The position numbers were made by a program, and so were the translations under genes. Under the pieces are notes generated by a model. The model did not search any database. It was not told the DNA's origin and saw only the letters and a program-made list of their open reading frames with translations. DNA of 21,806 nucleotides from Caryophanales bacterium UBA4100 (lineage in GTDB: Bacteria > Bacillota > Bacilli > Paenibacillales > UBA4045): assembly GCA_002383285.1 (NCBI GenBank), contig DFXU01000077.1, positions 1-21,806 of the forward strand, given 5' to 3'. How positions within the stretch are numbered: the first letter of the stretch is position 1; each line of letters opens with the position of its first letter. Shown one piece after another: positions 9,201 through 16,549 of the stretch.

Positions 9201-9387
9201 TGGTGCATTGATGATCTTCGTATCCGAATACGGTCATGATACCGAGATTGAGATTGTTGACCCTGCAACGAGCAGAGCCTATCGATTCATGCTGGAGACG
9301 GAACGAACCGTTCTGTTTATGCTCGATACCAACGGGCAGATTGTATCGACCTACCGACCTGACCAGGTCAAGATTATGGTTAAGTAG
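6286..9387 (+). CDS. Large clan GH-A glycoside hydrolase, beta-galactosidase (GH42)-like architecture
   Basis: 1033 aa from ATG 6286, which has AAAGGA 8 bases upstream; the frame is open from 6151 but the extra 45 residues look non-coding. No signal peptide is visible. Residues 1-330 form an N-terminal region of its own, beginning SKSIVFYDKSFPYMG and containing LLHLHGSYFPKSAW and GRGLVHTGG, plus a beta-rich part. A TIM barrel runs from about 361 (NGHPLPIVGMTYM) to about 730: HWDLINEPS with the putative acid/base Glu 496, and NLIQETGI with the putative nucleophile Glu 661, then GAVQWLWNTNFYMDN. From 736 an alpha/beta domain follows (VVVVFPYSNDFSNRK, LIIVPSAHNFS, GGTLLITGPIG) that resembles the GH42 trimerisation/GATase-like domain, then a beta-rich tail. 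The retaining mechanism is inferred from the two glutamates. The substrate is unknown; a galactoside or arabinoside of pectin side chains fits the context. Its own terminator follows at 9401. Confidence 0.8.
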   Translation: MSKSIVFYDKSFPYMGIRPNEGQLQQLSVSHQIVDADHLAAALEEADSLLHLHGSYFPKSAWAAILKFLKQGRGLVHTGGAPFKTPVYKDQDEWVIEVNQTTYHQDLQIHEALAVDASPINRLAHTVDIPLFADRESLFTIEPTFGFILHATKASDLPHEGGSSGPMDAHIYPLLKGLSADGREVAAPAVLIENTKGEFAGGRWIFINQQLGSIFWQADGIEALTEWADFCARGVTEIWLKPNYACYDPGDRAALTIQLQSMNSRSLKDQWSFQLELYKEMNDTSEQLWTGKFEMNASRELSYSRVKVPVTIEAGYYEVICRVQSSSGEIRILRQGFWGWDEQLLAQGEPITVDRDYFRKNGHPLPIVGMTYMTSDVARKYLFMPNASVWDKDMAQMSKAGINLIRSGIWTSYRNIMYIDGHPYEEVLRAIDAFVLTAKKNNLELTFNFFAFTPEAWEGVNPYLDPRSVEAQKRFIASIVSRHENSTNVHWDLINEPSMFDPKRIFMGPRTLKDPFEKKAYVEWLQERHGSIRELQQRWNMTPVELPDFSSIVPPEAAEINFHFQDMVHTKKGTRWLDYTIFTMEMHNKWARQLSETIKSIQPKHLVTVGQDEGLGDQRPSPFFYAEAVDYTTVHSWWLMDQLVWDGIFSKDTNKPNLIQETGIMYVETPDGRAKRSELELRNILERKYAYSFSTGGAGAVQWLWNTNFYMDNINESNIGALRADGTEKPEADVSYDYGQFIQESASYFEDRKLEDVVVVFPYSNDFSNRKLAVAATSKLTRVMNYEMKVPFRAVGEYQLESLAKESPKLIIVPSAHNFSEAAFTTLISHIEENGGTLLITGPIGIDEYWNPAARLTEIIGETQLANVLREERMELNGAILPVSFGAYRIAEVNKEIIVGEGQAESSKVKEYTIGNGRLIWCSVPIELNERSEPLIALYRYALSTALVEEELTWILGRDLPGVYGRKLSFRDGALMIFVSEYGHDTEIEIVDPATSRAYRFMLETERTVLFMLDTNGQIVSTYRPDQVKIMVK

Positions 9388-9781
9388 TATTTACCGACAC
9401 CCGTTTGATGTGAATTCCTATGAGGGAGCACATCAAGCGGTTTTTTATTATCCGCGGGTCCTGATTTTAGAATTTCCTGCTCCATTCCTTCTGACCTTTA
9501 TCCCTTTCCCTCAGATCATATAGTAAGTTATTCGATGTCAGGTTAAATAAAACCGAGTCAGATAATAGAGAGCTGGATTAAACTGCTGAGGCATTGGGAT
9601 AACAGTCAAGTAAGCTGTAGATCACTATAAAGAGGCATGTCATAGGAATTAGTATGTTCTTTTTCCACCGTTAACCTACTTATCTTCTCTTTACTCCCTA
9701 CACTAGTTACCTATAAAATAAGATATATGTATGAACATAATAGCGGTCATGATAATTCATATAGATATGGGGGTCCTAAGT
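9388..9781. other. Intergenic region, mostly featureless
   Basis: Apart from the terminator at 9401-9446 I see no gene, RNA or clear promoter. Bases 9656-9706 are rich in T and C on the plus strand. The region must contain the promoter of the binding protein/kinase/regulator unit, but no convincing -35/-10 pair was found by eye. Confidence 0.5.
9401..9446 (+). terminator. Rho-independent terminator of the GH-A hydrolase gene
   Basis: CCGTTTGATGTG (9401-9412) pairs with CACATCAAGCGG (9429-9440) over 12 bp with one G-U pair, followed by TTTTTT. Confidence 0.88.
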
Positions 9782-11113
9782 ATGAGAATACGGCAAGGGT
9801 GGATCGTTATTCTGATCCTGACATTCATATTGTCAGGCTGCGGCAGCGGCCTTGAAATCGATGTTCAGAGCAGTGCAGGTATCAAGGATCAAATTAAGCT
9901 ATCTGTCATGCACAATTGGGTCGGGCAGGATGGTAAGTCAATTGCCATGCGTCGTATTCTAGACGAGTTTAGAGCCGCACATCCCGAAGTGCTTCTAGAG
10001 GATGAGGGCTTGGTTACCGAGGGGATGAAAACCAGATTACGCGCATTAGCTGCTGCAGATGAGATGCCGGACTTATTCGTAATGTGGCCGGACGCGATGA
10101 CGAAGGATTTTGTGCAAGGCGATTTAATTCAACCTATTGATGACTTCTTGAATAGTAAGCCTGAGTGGAGGGATAATTTTCTTCCCAAATCGTTTGCTGA
10201 TTTTACTGTAGATGGACAGATTTATACGGTTCCAATGAATCTTGCTCCCACCTCACTGATTTATTATAACCAGGCTTTATTTGACCGATATGATGTGAAG
10301 GTGCCAACTACATGGGATGAGCTGCAACAGGCTATTGAAGTATTCAATAACAATCAGATTATCCCAATTGCACTCGGTGCTAAGACGGATTGGGTTATAC
10401 AATCAACCATATTCAGCACAGTGACGGATCGATTGACGGGATCTGAATGGCTGTTGAAGGCTTTAAATCAAGAGGGTGCAACATTCCTAGATCGGGAATT
10501 TATAGATGTATTGCAGTTCATGAAGGACTTCTTCCGAACAGGCGCCTTTCAGAATAATGCGCTTAGAATAGATGAAAATCAGATGATGGAGCTTTACTTC
10601 CAAGGGAAGGCAGCAATGGTCATTAACGGGGGCTGGGCTACATCTAATATCGTGCTGAATGCCCCAGCCCGAGTTCTAGAGCATACGCATATTACAATTC
10701 TCCCCACAATTGAGGGAGGTAAGGGTAAGGCGAATTCTACCTCTGGTGTCGTAGGGACTGGCATGGGGATGAATAAGAAGCTTGATGGAGTTCGCAAGAA
10801 AGCCGCGGAGGAGCTGTTATATGCGTTATCTGGTCCTGAAGGCCAGAAGGTAACACTCGATAGCAGTACACTGGTTAGTTACAATATTGACTTGGATCCG
10901 GATAAAGCACATCCCTTATTCATTGAATTGAATGAGCTCATGAAGAGAGTCGAGATTAGTCCTGTTTATGATGTAAAGCTAAGCGCTGCAGCTACCGAGG
11001 TGTTGAACGCGGGACTTATCGACCTCATGCTTGGTGTTAGACCTTATGATGTAGCATCCAAGCTACAAGCTGCCCAAGCTCAAGCCAAATCTATGGGTGA
11101 TGAAGGCTCTTAA
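9782..11113 (+). CDS. ABC transporter sugar-binding lipoprotein (family 1 solute-binding protein), gene next to the kinase
   Basis: 443 aa. ATG 9782 has GGGGG at 9769-9773; it gives a proper lipoprotein signal peptide, MRIRQG plus a hydrophobic run and lipobox LSGC with Cys 20. Upstream in-frame starts (9731, 9767) would spoil the signal peptide. The mature protein has the features of carbohydrate-binding COG1653 proteins: IKLSVMHNWVGQD, MPDLFVMWPDAM, VPMNLAPTSLIYYNQALFD, PTTWDELQQAIEVF, GKAAMVINGGWATSN. It would bind an oligosaccharide at the outer face of the membrane. No permease follows directly; 39 bases downstream begins the YesM-type kinase, and a second binding protein is encoded with the permeases. 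It may therefore feed the same transporter or act as a ligand-binding partner of the kinase. Ligand unknown. Confidence 0.9.
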   Translation: MRIRQGWIVILILTFILSGCGSGLEIDVQSSAGIKDQIKLSVMHNWVGQDGKSIAMRRILDEFRAAHPEVLLEDEGLVTEGMKTRLRALAAADEMPDLFVMWPDAMTKDFVQGDLIQPIDDFLNSKPEWRDNFLPKSFADFTVDGQIYTVPMNLAPTSLIYYNQALFDRYDVKVPTTWDELQQAIEVFNNNQIIPIALGAKTDWVIQSTIFSTVTDRLTGSEWLLKALNQEGATFLDREFIDVLQFMKDFFRTGAFQNNALRIDENQMMELYFQGKAAMVINGGWATSNIVLNAPARVLEHTHITILPTIEGGKGKANSTSGVVGTGMGMNKKLDGVRKKAAEELLYALSGPEGQKVTLDSSTLVSYNIDLDPDKAHPLFIELNELMKRVEISPVYDVKLSAAATEVLNAGLIDLMLGVRPYDVASKLQAAQAQAKSMGDEGS

Positions 11114-11152
11114 TCAATAATACACATTAGCAACAGCTCTGGAGGGATATCA

Positions 11153-12925
11153 ATGATGCAATGGATGAATTCTTCCTTGCGTGTGAAGCTATCGATCATT
11201 ATGTTGATTTCCACGATGGTTCCCTTGCTTTCATTCGGAGCCTTTACGTATATCATATCGTCGAATGTGACCGAAGCAAAATTGAAGCAATCGAGCATAG
11301 ATACGCTGGGTCAGATGGAGAGTAAGCTGGAGTTTGTACTGAATGATATCGAGAACATGTCAATTTTCTTAATCGGACAGAGCGATATTCAGAAATTCCT
11401 GAAGACTCCGCAAGAGGACAAGCAAGCAAGAACGCGTATTCTTAATGCAATGGCCAATTTAGCTAGCTCTAAGCCATATATATCTAACATTGTACTCTAT
11501 CCTAATTCTCAAGAGGCTCCTTTGTCGACCTCAACAATCTACGAGTCAGACCTTGGAGAGCATATCAATGTTTTTGAAGTGAAAGAGAAGACATGGACAG
11601 GCCTGTATAACACGGTTGACTATGCTGGTGAACACAAGGTTCTCTCTTTTATTCGCCCGATGCGCAGCATCTATACATTCAGAAATATTGGTTGGCTGTT
11701 GATTAGTCTTGACGAGGAGGTTATCGCACAATATTGGTCTGAGCCTATGCTAGGTGAAGGTAAGGGTCAGGTGGCACTATTAGACGATAAGGGTGTTGTC
11801 CTGTCTGCTACGGAGAAGGATTGGCTGTCACAGCCATTCGATACCCATTATCCTGGTGTATGGCCCAATCTGAGCAGTAGTGAATTTGGAGAAACTCTAT
11901 TTGGGAAAGGTGACGGGAAGCGGAACATACTCTATTATCGAAGTCAGGCTATTAACTGGACATTAGTGGGTACAATCCCCTATGAGCTCAATCGTAGCCA
12001 AAATCGATTCATCCTGCAGTTAACAGGCATTGTTGTAGGGATTACGATTCTCATTAATGCAGGATTAGTTCTATTCGTCATTCAGAGATTTACGAATCCG
12101 CTCCGAGTATTAGCACGCTTGTTAACGAAGATTAATCCAGATGAACCCATGCCTTTGTATCAGCCAAGCTCCACAGATGAGATTGGTAAATTAGGTCAGA
12201 GTTATAATATGCTTGGGAAGCATATTAAGGAATTGAAGGAGCAGCTTATACGGAATGAAACACGCAAGAAGGAAGCGGACATACGCGCTCTCGAGGCGCA
12301 GATTAATCCACATTTTCTATATAATACACTATCTTCGATTCATTGGATGGCGTTAATAACCGAGGAGAAGCGGATAGCTGAGATGGTAGGAGCACTAGGT
12401 GACTTTCTTCAGTTCAGTCTGAACAAGGGTAATGAATTCTGCCCACTACATCAAGAGCTATCTCATATTGAGAATTACTCACAGATACAATCCATACGCT
12501 TTCCTGACAAGTTTGAGATTGATTATTTCATTGACTCTGATCTGCAGGATAAGTACATGCTGAAGCTGCTTCTTCAGCCACTGCTTGAGAATTCGATGAT
12601 TCATGGCATACAGAAGAAGGAAGGGAAAGGAACCATTGTGGTATATGTAGAGCAACAAGATAATCGGATGAATTTTCAAGTGATTGATGATGGGGTTGGT
12701 ATGACAGAGGAGAGATTGCTCGCTGTAAGGAACAGCTTGGAAGTAACGGATGATCAGGATGTACCAATTGAAAATTATGGATTGCGCAATGTGAATGAGC
12801 GGCTTCGACTTCACTACGGAGCGGCTTCTATTCTTCATATAGATAGCAAGCCCAATGCTGGTACGCGAATCGCATTTTCCATTCCAATAATGGAGGGACC
12901 TCATGAAAATCATGATCGTGGATGA
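11153..12925 (+). CDS. Sensor histidine kinase, YesM type (HisKA_5 / His_kinase family)
   Basis: 590 aa (ATG 11153 or 11156; GGAGGG at 11141-11146 could serve either). Topology: transmembrane segment about 13-36, an extracellular sensor domain of about 245 residues (dCache-like by size and position), second transmembrane segment about 286-308, HAMP to about 365. The cytoplasmic kinase core carries EAQINPHFLYN with the phospho-acceptor His 387, LLENSMIHG with Asn 480, DDGVGM at 512-517 and the glycine box around 543 (GLRNVNERL). This is the YesM/LytS-like kinase class usually paired with YesN-type regulators and placed beside sugar ABC transporters. The last 23 bases overlap the response regulator gene, indicating translational coupling. 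The signal is probably an oligosaccharide, free or held by the preceding binding protein. Confidence 0.95.
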   Translation: MMQWMNSSLRVKLSIIMLISTMVPLLSFGAFTYIISSNVTEAKLKQSSIDTLGQMESKLEFVLNDIENMSIFLIGQSDIQKFLKTPQEDKQARTRILNAMANLASSKPYISNIVLYPNSQEAPLSTSTIYESDLGEHINVFEVKEKTWTGLYNTVDYAGEHKVLSFIRPMRSIYTFRNIGWLLISLDEEVIAQYWSEPMLGEGKGQVALLDDKGVVLSATEKDWLSQPFDTHYPGVWPNLSSSEFGETLFGKGDGKRNILYYRSQAINWTLVGTIPYELNRSQNRFILQLTGIVVGITILINAGLVLFVIQRFTNPLRVLARLLTKINPDEPMPLYQPSSTDEIGKLGQSYNMLGKHIKELKEQLIRNETRKKEADIRALEAQINPHFLYNTLSSIHWMALITEEKRIAEMVGALGDFLQFSLNKGNEFCPLHQELSHIENYSQIQSIRFPDKFEIDYFIDSDLQDKYMLKLLLQPLLENSMIHGIQKKEGKGTIVVYVEQQDNRMNFQVIDDGVGMTEERLLAVRNSLEVTDDQDVPIENYGLRNVNERLRLHYGAASILHIDSKPNAGTRIAFSIPIMEGPHENHDRG

Positions 12926-14477
12926 TGAAGTCATCATCAGAACAGGGTTAGCTAAAGTCATTAATTGGCATGAGCTTGGTTTGGAGCTTCTAACGCCTGC
13001 TGCTTCTGCAGAAGAAGTGTTAGAACGCATTCCGGCTGAGAGGCCAGATATATTACTAACCGATATTCGTATGACTGGGAAGACAGGACTCGAGCTAGCA
13101 GAGGAAGCTAGAGTGATGCTACCTAACTTAGAAATTATTGTCTTGTCAGGTTATGATGACTTTATCTATATGCAGAATGCCATACGTCAGAATGTAAGTG
13201 ACTATCTGCTGAAGACGAGCAAGCCCGATGAGATTATTCGCACAGTGATGAAGGTCAAGCAACGTATTGAACAGAAGTGGGCCATTCAGAGTAAGGATCG
13301 ATATAAAGATATAGCTGAGCAGCATCGAATATTCGAGCGCTGGGTCGTATTCGGCGATGTGGCTGGGGTGGAAGGCGATTTGACTAGAGAAATTTTCTCA
13401 CCCATATTGCAAGGTACGATGATTGAAGGTAGTTCCCAGACTTTCCGAGTAGTACTGATCGCTGCTGAAGGCTGGGGTATTAAGGAAAGTGCGAAATCCC
13501 TATTATTATTCGCTATCGATAATGCACTGAATGATCTAATGAAGTGTGTAACCTTCGTTCAGAAAAATCGTCTTGTCGTTGTATTAAAGTCAGATGGTAC
13601 CATCTCTGATCAGCAACAGCTGCGATCAAACTTTATAAAAATTGAGAGTGTCTTAAAATGTAAGCTAACAATTACTAGGGGAAAACCCGTCGATCACATA
13701 GATCAGATACATGATTCTTACTTGACTGCTGATCTGGCATTTGGCTTCAAACCTCTACTGGCTGTAGACGACTGGGAATATGCTGATATCATGCATCGTA
13801 AGGGAGGAAAGACCGTTTGCTCCTATGAGGATGAGAAGGAGCTATCAACAATATTACTCGAAGGCGATCCTCTTGCGCTTAAGCGCTGTGTACAGCAATT
13901 TATTCAAGCTCTTGCAGATGACCCTGAGGTTACTCCCCAATCATTCGAAGCCTCTGTGAAATCGGCATCCTTTGCCGCACATCGCTGGCTTAATCGGGTA
14001 GTTGCATCTACAGGTACGGGGAGCCCGCAGGAATTGAGTTTAGCACCGTTGTTATATGATGAAGAGGCTTTGCCGCATGATTTGCTGTTCCAAGATCTCT
14101 ATGCCATCATGAAGCTGTATCATAACCAGATATCTGAGGGTCAGGCTTCTCATGTATATAAAGCGATTGCTTATATCCAAGAGCACATTGGTGATAATCT
14201 CAGCTTACAGCAGGTGGCAAACTTCGTTCATCTTCACCCAGGACATCTAAGTGTCGTCTTTAAGAAAGAGAGTGGAATGACCTTCAGGGACTTCGTGATG
14301 AAGAAGAAGATGGAGCATGCAATGGATATTCTAACTGTCTCTCCTGCTAAGATCAGTGAAGTAGCAGCAGAGGTTGGCTACGATGATGTGAAGTATTTTG
14401 GACAGATATTTAAGAAGTATACGGGTAAGACTCCTAGTGATTACCGTGAAGAAATGTTGTCGCAATCCAGAGAATAA
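12903..14477 (+). CDS. Response regulator, YesN type, with AraC-family DNA-binding domain
   Basis: 524 aa. Receiver domain 1-120: acidic pair Asp 7/Asp 8, phospho-acceptor Asp 54 in LLTDIRM, Ser 82 and Lys 104. A middle region of about 290 residues has no recognised motif. The C-terminal AraC/XylS domain occupies about 417-517 with two helix-turn-helix parts: LSLQQVANFVHLHPGHLSVV, then ISEVAAEVGYDDVKYFGQIF and the closing KKYTGKTPSDYRE. ATG 12903 has GGAGGG at 12892-12897 and lies inside the kinase gene. AraC domains of this type bind two direct repeats about 21-22 bp apart; such a pair sits just downstream, before the permease genes (14553-14591), which makes it the likely activator of that operon. 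Confidence 0.95.
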   Translation: MKIMIVDDEVIIRTGLAKVINWHELGLELLTPAASAEEVLERIPAERPDILLTDIRMTGKTGLELAEEARVMLPNLEIIVLSGYDDFIYMQNAIRQNVSDYLLKTSKPDEIIRTVMKVKQRIEQKWAIQSKDRYKDIAEQHRIFERWVVFGDVAGVEGDLTREIFSPILQGTMIEGSSQTFRVVLIAAEGWGIKESAKSLLLFAIDNALNDLMKCVTFVQKNRLVVVLKSDGTISDQQQLRSNFIKIESVLKCKLTITRGKPVDHIDQIHDSYLTADLAFGFKPLLAVDDWEYADIMHRKGGKTVCSYEDEKELSTILLEGDPLALKRCVQQFIQALADDPEVTPQSFEASVKSASFAAHRWLNRVVASTGTGSPQELSLAPLLYDEEALPHDLLFQDLYAIMKLYHNQISEGQASHVYKAIAYIQEHIGDNLSLQQVANFVHLHPGHLSVVFKKESGMTFRDFVMKKKMEHAMDILTVSPAKISEVAAEVGYDDVKYFGQIFKKYTGKTPSDYREEMLSQSRE

Positions 14478-14496
14478 TTTATTCGATTCAGTGTAG

Positions 14497-14536
14497 ACTA
14501 CCTTTGAAGGAATAACATTCCTACAGGTAGTTTTTT
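14497..14536 (+). terminator. Terminator after the response regulator gene
   Basis: ACTACCT (14497-14503) pairs with AGGTAGT (14525-14531); an inner stem AGGAAT/ATTCCT extends the hairpin, and a run of T follows the outer stem. Confidence 0.8.
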
Positions 14537-14552
14537 ATTTAAGGAAATAAAG

Positions 14553-14591
14553 ACCTTGTATTTTTTACCCCATCACCTTGTATTTCTCACC
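14553..14591 (+). promoter_or_regulatory. Paired 17-bp direct repeats, probable response-regulator binding site
   Basis: ACCTTGTATTTTTTACC (14553-14569) and ACCTTGTATTTCTCACC (14575-14591) match at 15 of 17 positions and are spaced 22 bp start to start, two helical turns. That is the usual layout for AraC-family activators. The downstream copy ends next to the -35 region of the permease promoter. Binding by the YesN-type regulator encoded upstream is inferred. Confidence 0.6.
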
Positions 14592-14620
14592 TATTCACTT
14601 TCGCTTCACGGGTTTATAGT
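14592..14620 (+). promoter_or_regulatory. Promoter of the permease operon, weak -35
   Basis: TATAGT at 14615-14620 is a fair -10 box. The best -35 position (14592-14599, TATTCA or TTCACT) matches poorly, as expected for a promoter that needs an activator bound at the repeats directly upstream. Confidence 0.45.
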
Positions 14621-14660
14621 TAATGTATTAAATGATTAACAGAGAGAGGGGGGTTGAGTG

Positions 14661-15614
14661 ATGGCATCCACCACAACATACGATCTAGAGAAACCGTCAA
14701 TGTGGAAGAAGAAGAAAAAGAATAACTATAGTACTAATTTGGCTGGATATGTATTTATCTCACCTTGGTTATTAGGATTTCTGATACTTACTGCTTGGCC
14801 GATTGGACAATCGTTGTATCTGTCCTTCACTGATTACCCGTTATTAGCCGATCCAGTATGGGTAGGCGCAGACAATTACAAGAAAATATTCTCCGACGAT
14901 CCATTATTCTTTAAGTCATTGGGTGTAACTTTCTCATTCGTATTATTCGCAGTTCCGCTACGATTGATCTTCTCGTTATTGGTAGCGATGCTTCTTGTTA
15001 AGGCTACGAGAGGTATGAACTTATATCGAACAGCTATCTATTTCCCTTCATTAATCGGAGCGAGTGTTGCAGTAGCTGCATTATGGCGCAATATCTTCGG
15101 TCTAGATGGGTATGTTAACGAGGTATTATCTTGGGTAGGTATAGTTGGAAAGGGTTGGATTTCAAACCCAGATACTGCACTAGGTACCCTAGTACTATTG
15201 AACACTTGGCAATTTGGATCAACGATGGTTATATTCCTTGCAGGATTGAAGCAAATTCCTAGCGAGCTATATGAATCTTCATCAGTAGATGGAGCATCGA
15301 AGATCAGACAATTTTTCAATATTACGCTTCCAATGCTATCACCGGTAATGTTCTTTAATCTAATATTGAGTGTTATTGGATCCTTCCAGATGTTCACCGC
15401 CGCCTATATTATTACGAACAGAGGGGGCCCGATCAATTCCACATACATGTATGCTGTATTCTTGTATGAGAAGGCGTTCAAGCATTACCAGATGGGTTAT
15501 GCTTCAGCACTTGCTTGGATATTACTCGCTATTGTAGCGATTGTGACGGCGCTTAACTTCTTCGCTTCTAAGTATTGGGTGTACTACGAGAACGATGGGG
15601 GTGGAGAGAAGTGA
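14661..15614 (+). CDS. Sugar ABC transporter permease, MalF/YesP-like
   Basis: 317 aa. ATG 14661 preceded by AGGGGGG at about 7 bases; a GTG at 14658 would add one residue. After a lysine-rich cytoplasmic N-terminus (WKKKKKNN) come the typical six transmembrane segments: YVFISPWLLGFLILTAWPIG, VTFSFVLFAVPLRLIFSLLV and later hydrophobic runs, with a motif NLYRTAIYFPSLIGASVAVA characteristic of MalF-type subunits. The EAA-like cytoplasmic loop (SSSVDGA, residues 206-212) contacts the ATPase. It forms the membrane channel with the next gene product. No ATPase gene is present in the operon, so a shared ATPase of the MsmX type is presumably used. Stop codon overlaps the next start (GTGA). Confidence 0.94.
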   Translation: MASTTTYDLEKPSMWKKKKKNNYSTNLAGYVFISPWLLGFLILTAWPIGQSLYLSFTDYPLLADPVWVGADNYKKIFSDDPLFFKSLGVTFSFVLFAVPLRLIFSLLVAMLLVKATRGMNLYRTAIYFPSLIGASVAVAALWRNIFGLDGYVNEVLSWVGIVGKGWISNPDTALGTLVLLNTWQFGSTMVIFLAGLKQIPSELYESSSVDGASKIRQFFNITLPMLSPVMFFNLILSVIGSFQMFTAAYIITNRGGPINSTYMYAVFLYEKAFKHYQMGYASALAWILLAIVAIVTALNFFASKYWVYYENDGGGEK

Positions 15615-16438
15615 AGAAACTCCAACCAGCAATAAGACACTTGTTCCTGACAGCCTTCTCATTACTTATGATTTATCCGGTTATTTGGTGGATAGGGGCT
15701 TCATTGAAGAAAACCTCTGAGATGGCAGGGTCTGCCCTGTGGCCAGAAACACCAATGTGGGAAAATTATACAAAGGGCTGGGCGTTCTCTGGTGAATTCA
15801 CATTCGCCACATTCTACACCAATACATTGCTAATGGAATTCTGGAATGTACTTGGTGGTGTACTAACAGCAGCGATTGTCGCATACGGCTTTGGCAGATT
15901 GAACTTCAAGTTTAAGAGCTTCTGGTTTGCAATTCTGTTAATGACACTGATGCTTCCGGGGCAAGTTACAATTGTACCTCAATATATTATGTATAATAAC
16001 TGGGGATTTACGGATAGTTATATCCCATTGGTTCTACCGCATTTCTTCGGTGGAGGAGCATTCTTCGTATTCTTATTAGTACAGTTTATTCGAGGAATAC
16101 CTAAGGATTTGGATGAAGCGGCAAAGATAGATGGTGCATCTGTTTATGGGATTTTCTTCAGGATTATCCTTCCACTTATCAAGCCGGCATTAATAACCGT
16201 AGGGATATTCACCTTCATATGGTCCTGGGACGACTTCTTCGCACAGGTATTGTACCTAAGCTCAATGAGTAAATTTACAGTTGGGTTGGCGCTCCGCAGC
16301 TTTATTGATCAATTTGAAGTACAGTGGGGGCAGCTATTAGCAATGTCATTGCTCTCAGTAGTGCCATCCGCGCTTATATTCTTCTTCGCACAGAAGCACT
16401 TTGTCGAAGGGATTACGACTACTGGTCTAAAGGGCTAG
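15611..16438 (+). CDS. Sugar ABC transporter permease, MalG/YesQ-like
   Basis: 275 aa from GTG 15611, which overlaps the preceding stop codon in GTGA and has GGAGAG just upstream. The frame also opens at 15575, but the extra residues overlap the upstream gene and do not look like a MalG N-terminus. Landmarks: first transmembrane segment FLTAFSLLMIYPVIWWIGAS, then NYTKGW, YTNTLLMEFWNVLGGVLTA, MTLMLPGQVTIVPQYIMYNN and the EAA loop DEAAKIDGA (168-176). Conserved C-terminus HFVEGITTTGLKG. It pairs with the MalF-like subunit for import of oligosaccharides. Confidence 0.94.
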   Translation: MKKLQPAIRHLFLTAFSLLMIYPVIWWIGASLKKTSEMAGSALWPETPMWENYTKGWAFSGEFTFATFYTNTLLMEFWNVLGGVLTAAIVAYGFGRLNFKFKSFWFAILLMTLMLPGQVTIVPQYIMYNNWGFTDSYIPLVLPHFFGGGAFFVFLLVQFIRGIPKDLDEAAKIDGASVYGIFFRIILPLIKPALITVGIFTFIWSWDDFFAQVLYLSSMSKFTVGLALRSFIDQFEVQWGQLLAMSLLSVVPSALIFFFAQKHFVEGITTTGLKG

Positions 16439-16467
16439 TAGAGGGTCACTCTATGCTTAAGCATATT

Positions 16468-16508
16468 CTTGCGAGGTAGTTTTATTAATAAGGAAATTAC
16501 TTCGCAAG
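16468..16508 (+). promoter_or_regulatory. 15-bp stem-loop ahead of the binding-protein gene
   Basis: CTTGCGAGGTAGTTT (16468-16482) pairs with AAATTACTTCGCAAG (16494-16508), 15 bp with two G-U pairs and an 11-base loop, in the leader before the binding-protein gene. No T run follows, so it is not a standard terminator. A likely role is protecting or processing the mRNA so that the binding protein is made in excess over the permeases. A separate 14-bp palindrome TATGCTTAAGCATA lies at 16452-16465. Confidence 0.55.
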
Positions 16509-16549
16509 TCAAATATGTTACAAAACAAAATTTTAGGGGGAATAAACGC

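Noticed and set aside
9236..9523. 95-codon plus-strand open frame after the GH-A hydrolase
   Set aside because: Overlaps the end of the hydrolase in another frame and runs through its terminator.
12479..13030. 183-codon minus-strand open frame across the kinase/regulator junction
   Set aside because: It lies opposite two genes with complete family motifs, has no ribosome site or recognisable domain, and its composition fits an antisense frame.
16469..16549. 27-residue N-terminal extension of the second binding protein
   Set aside because: It would put the stem-loop into the coding region and move the lipoprotein signal peptide inward; ATG 16550 has a good ribosome site.
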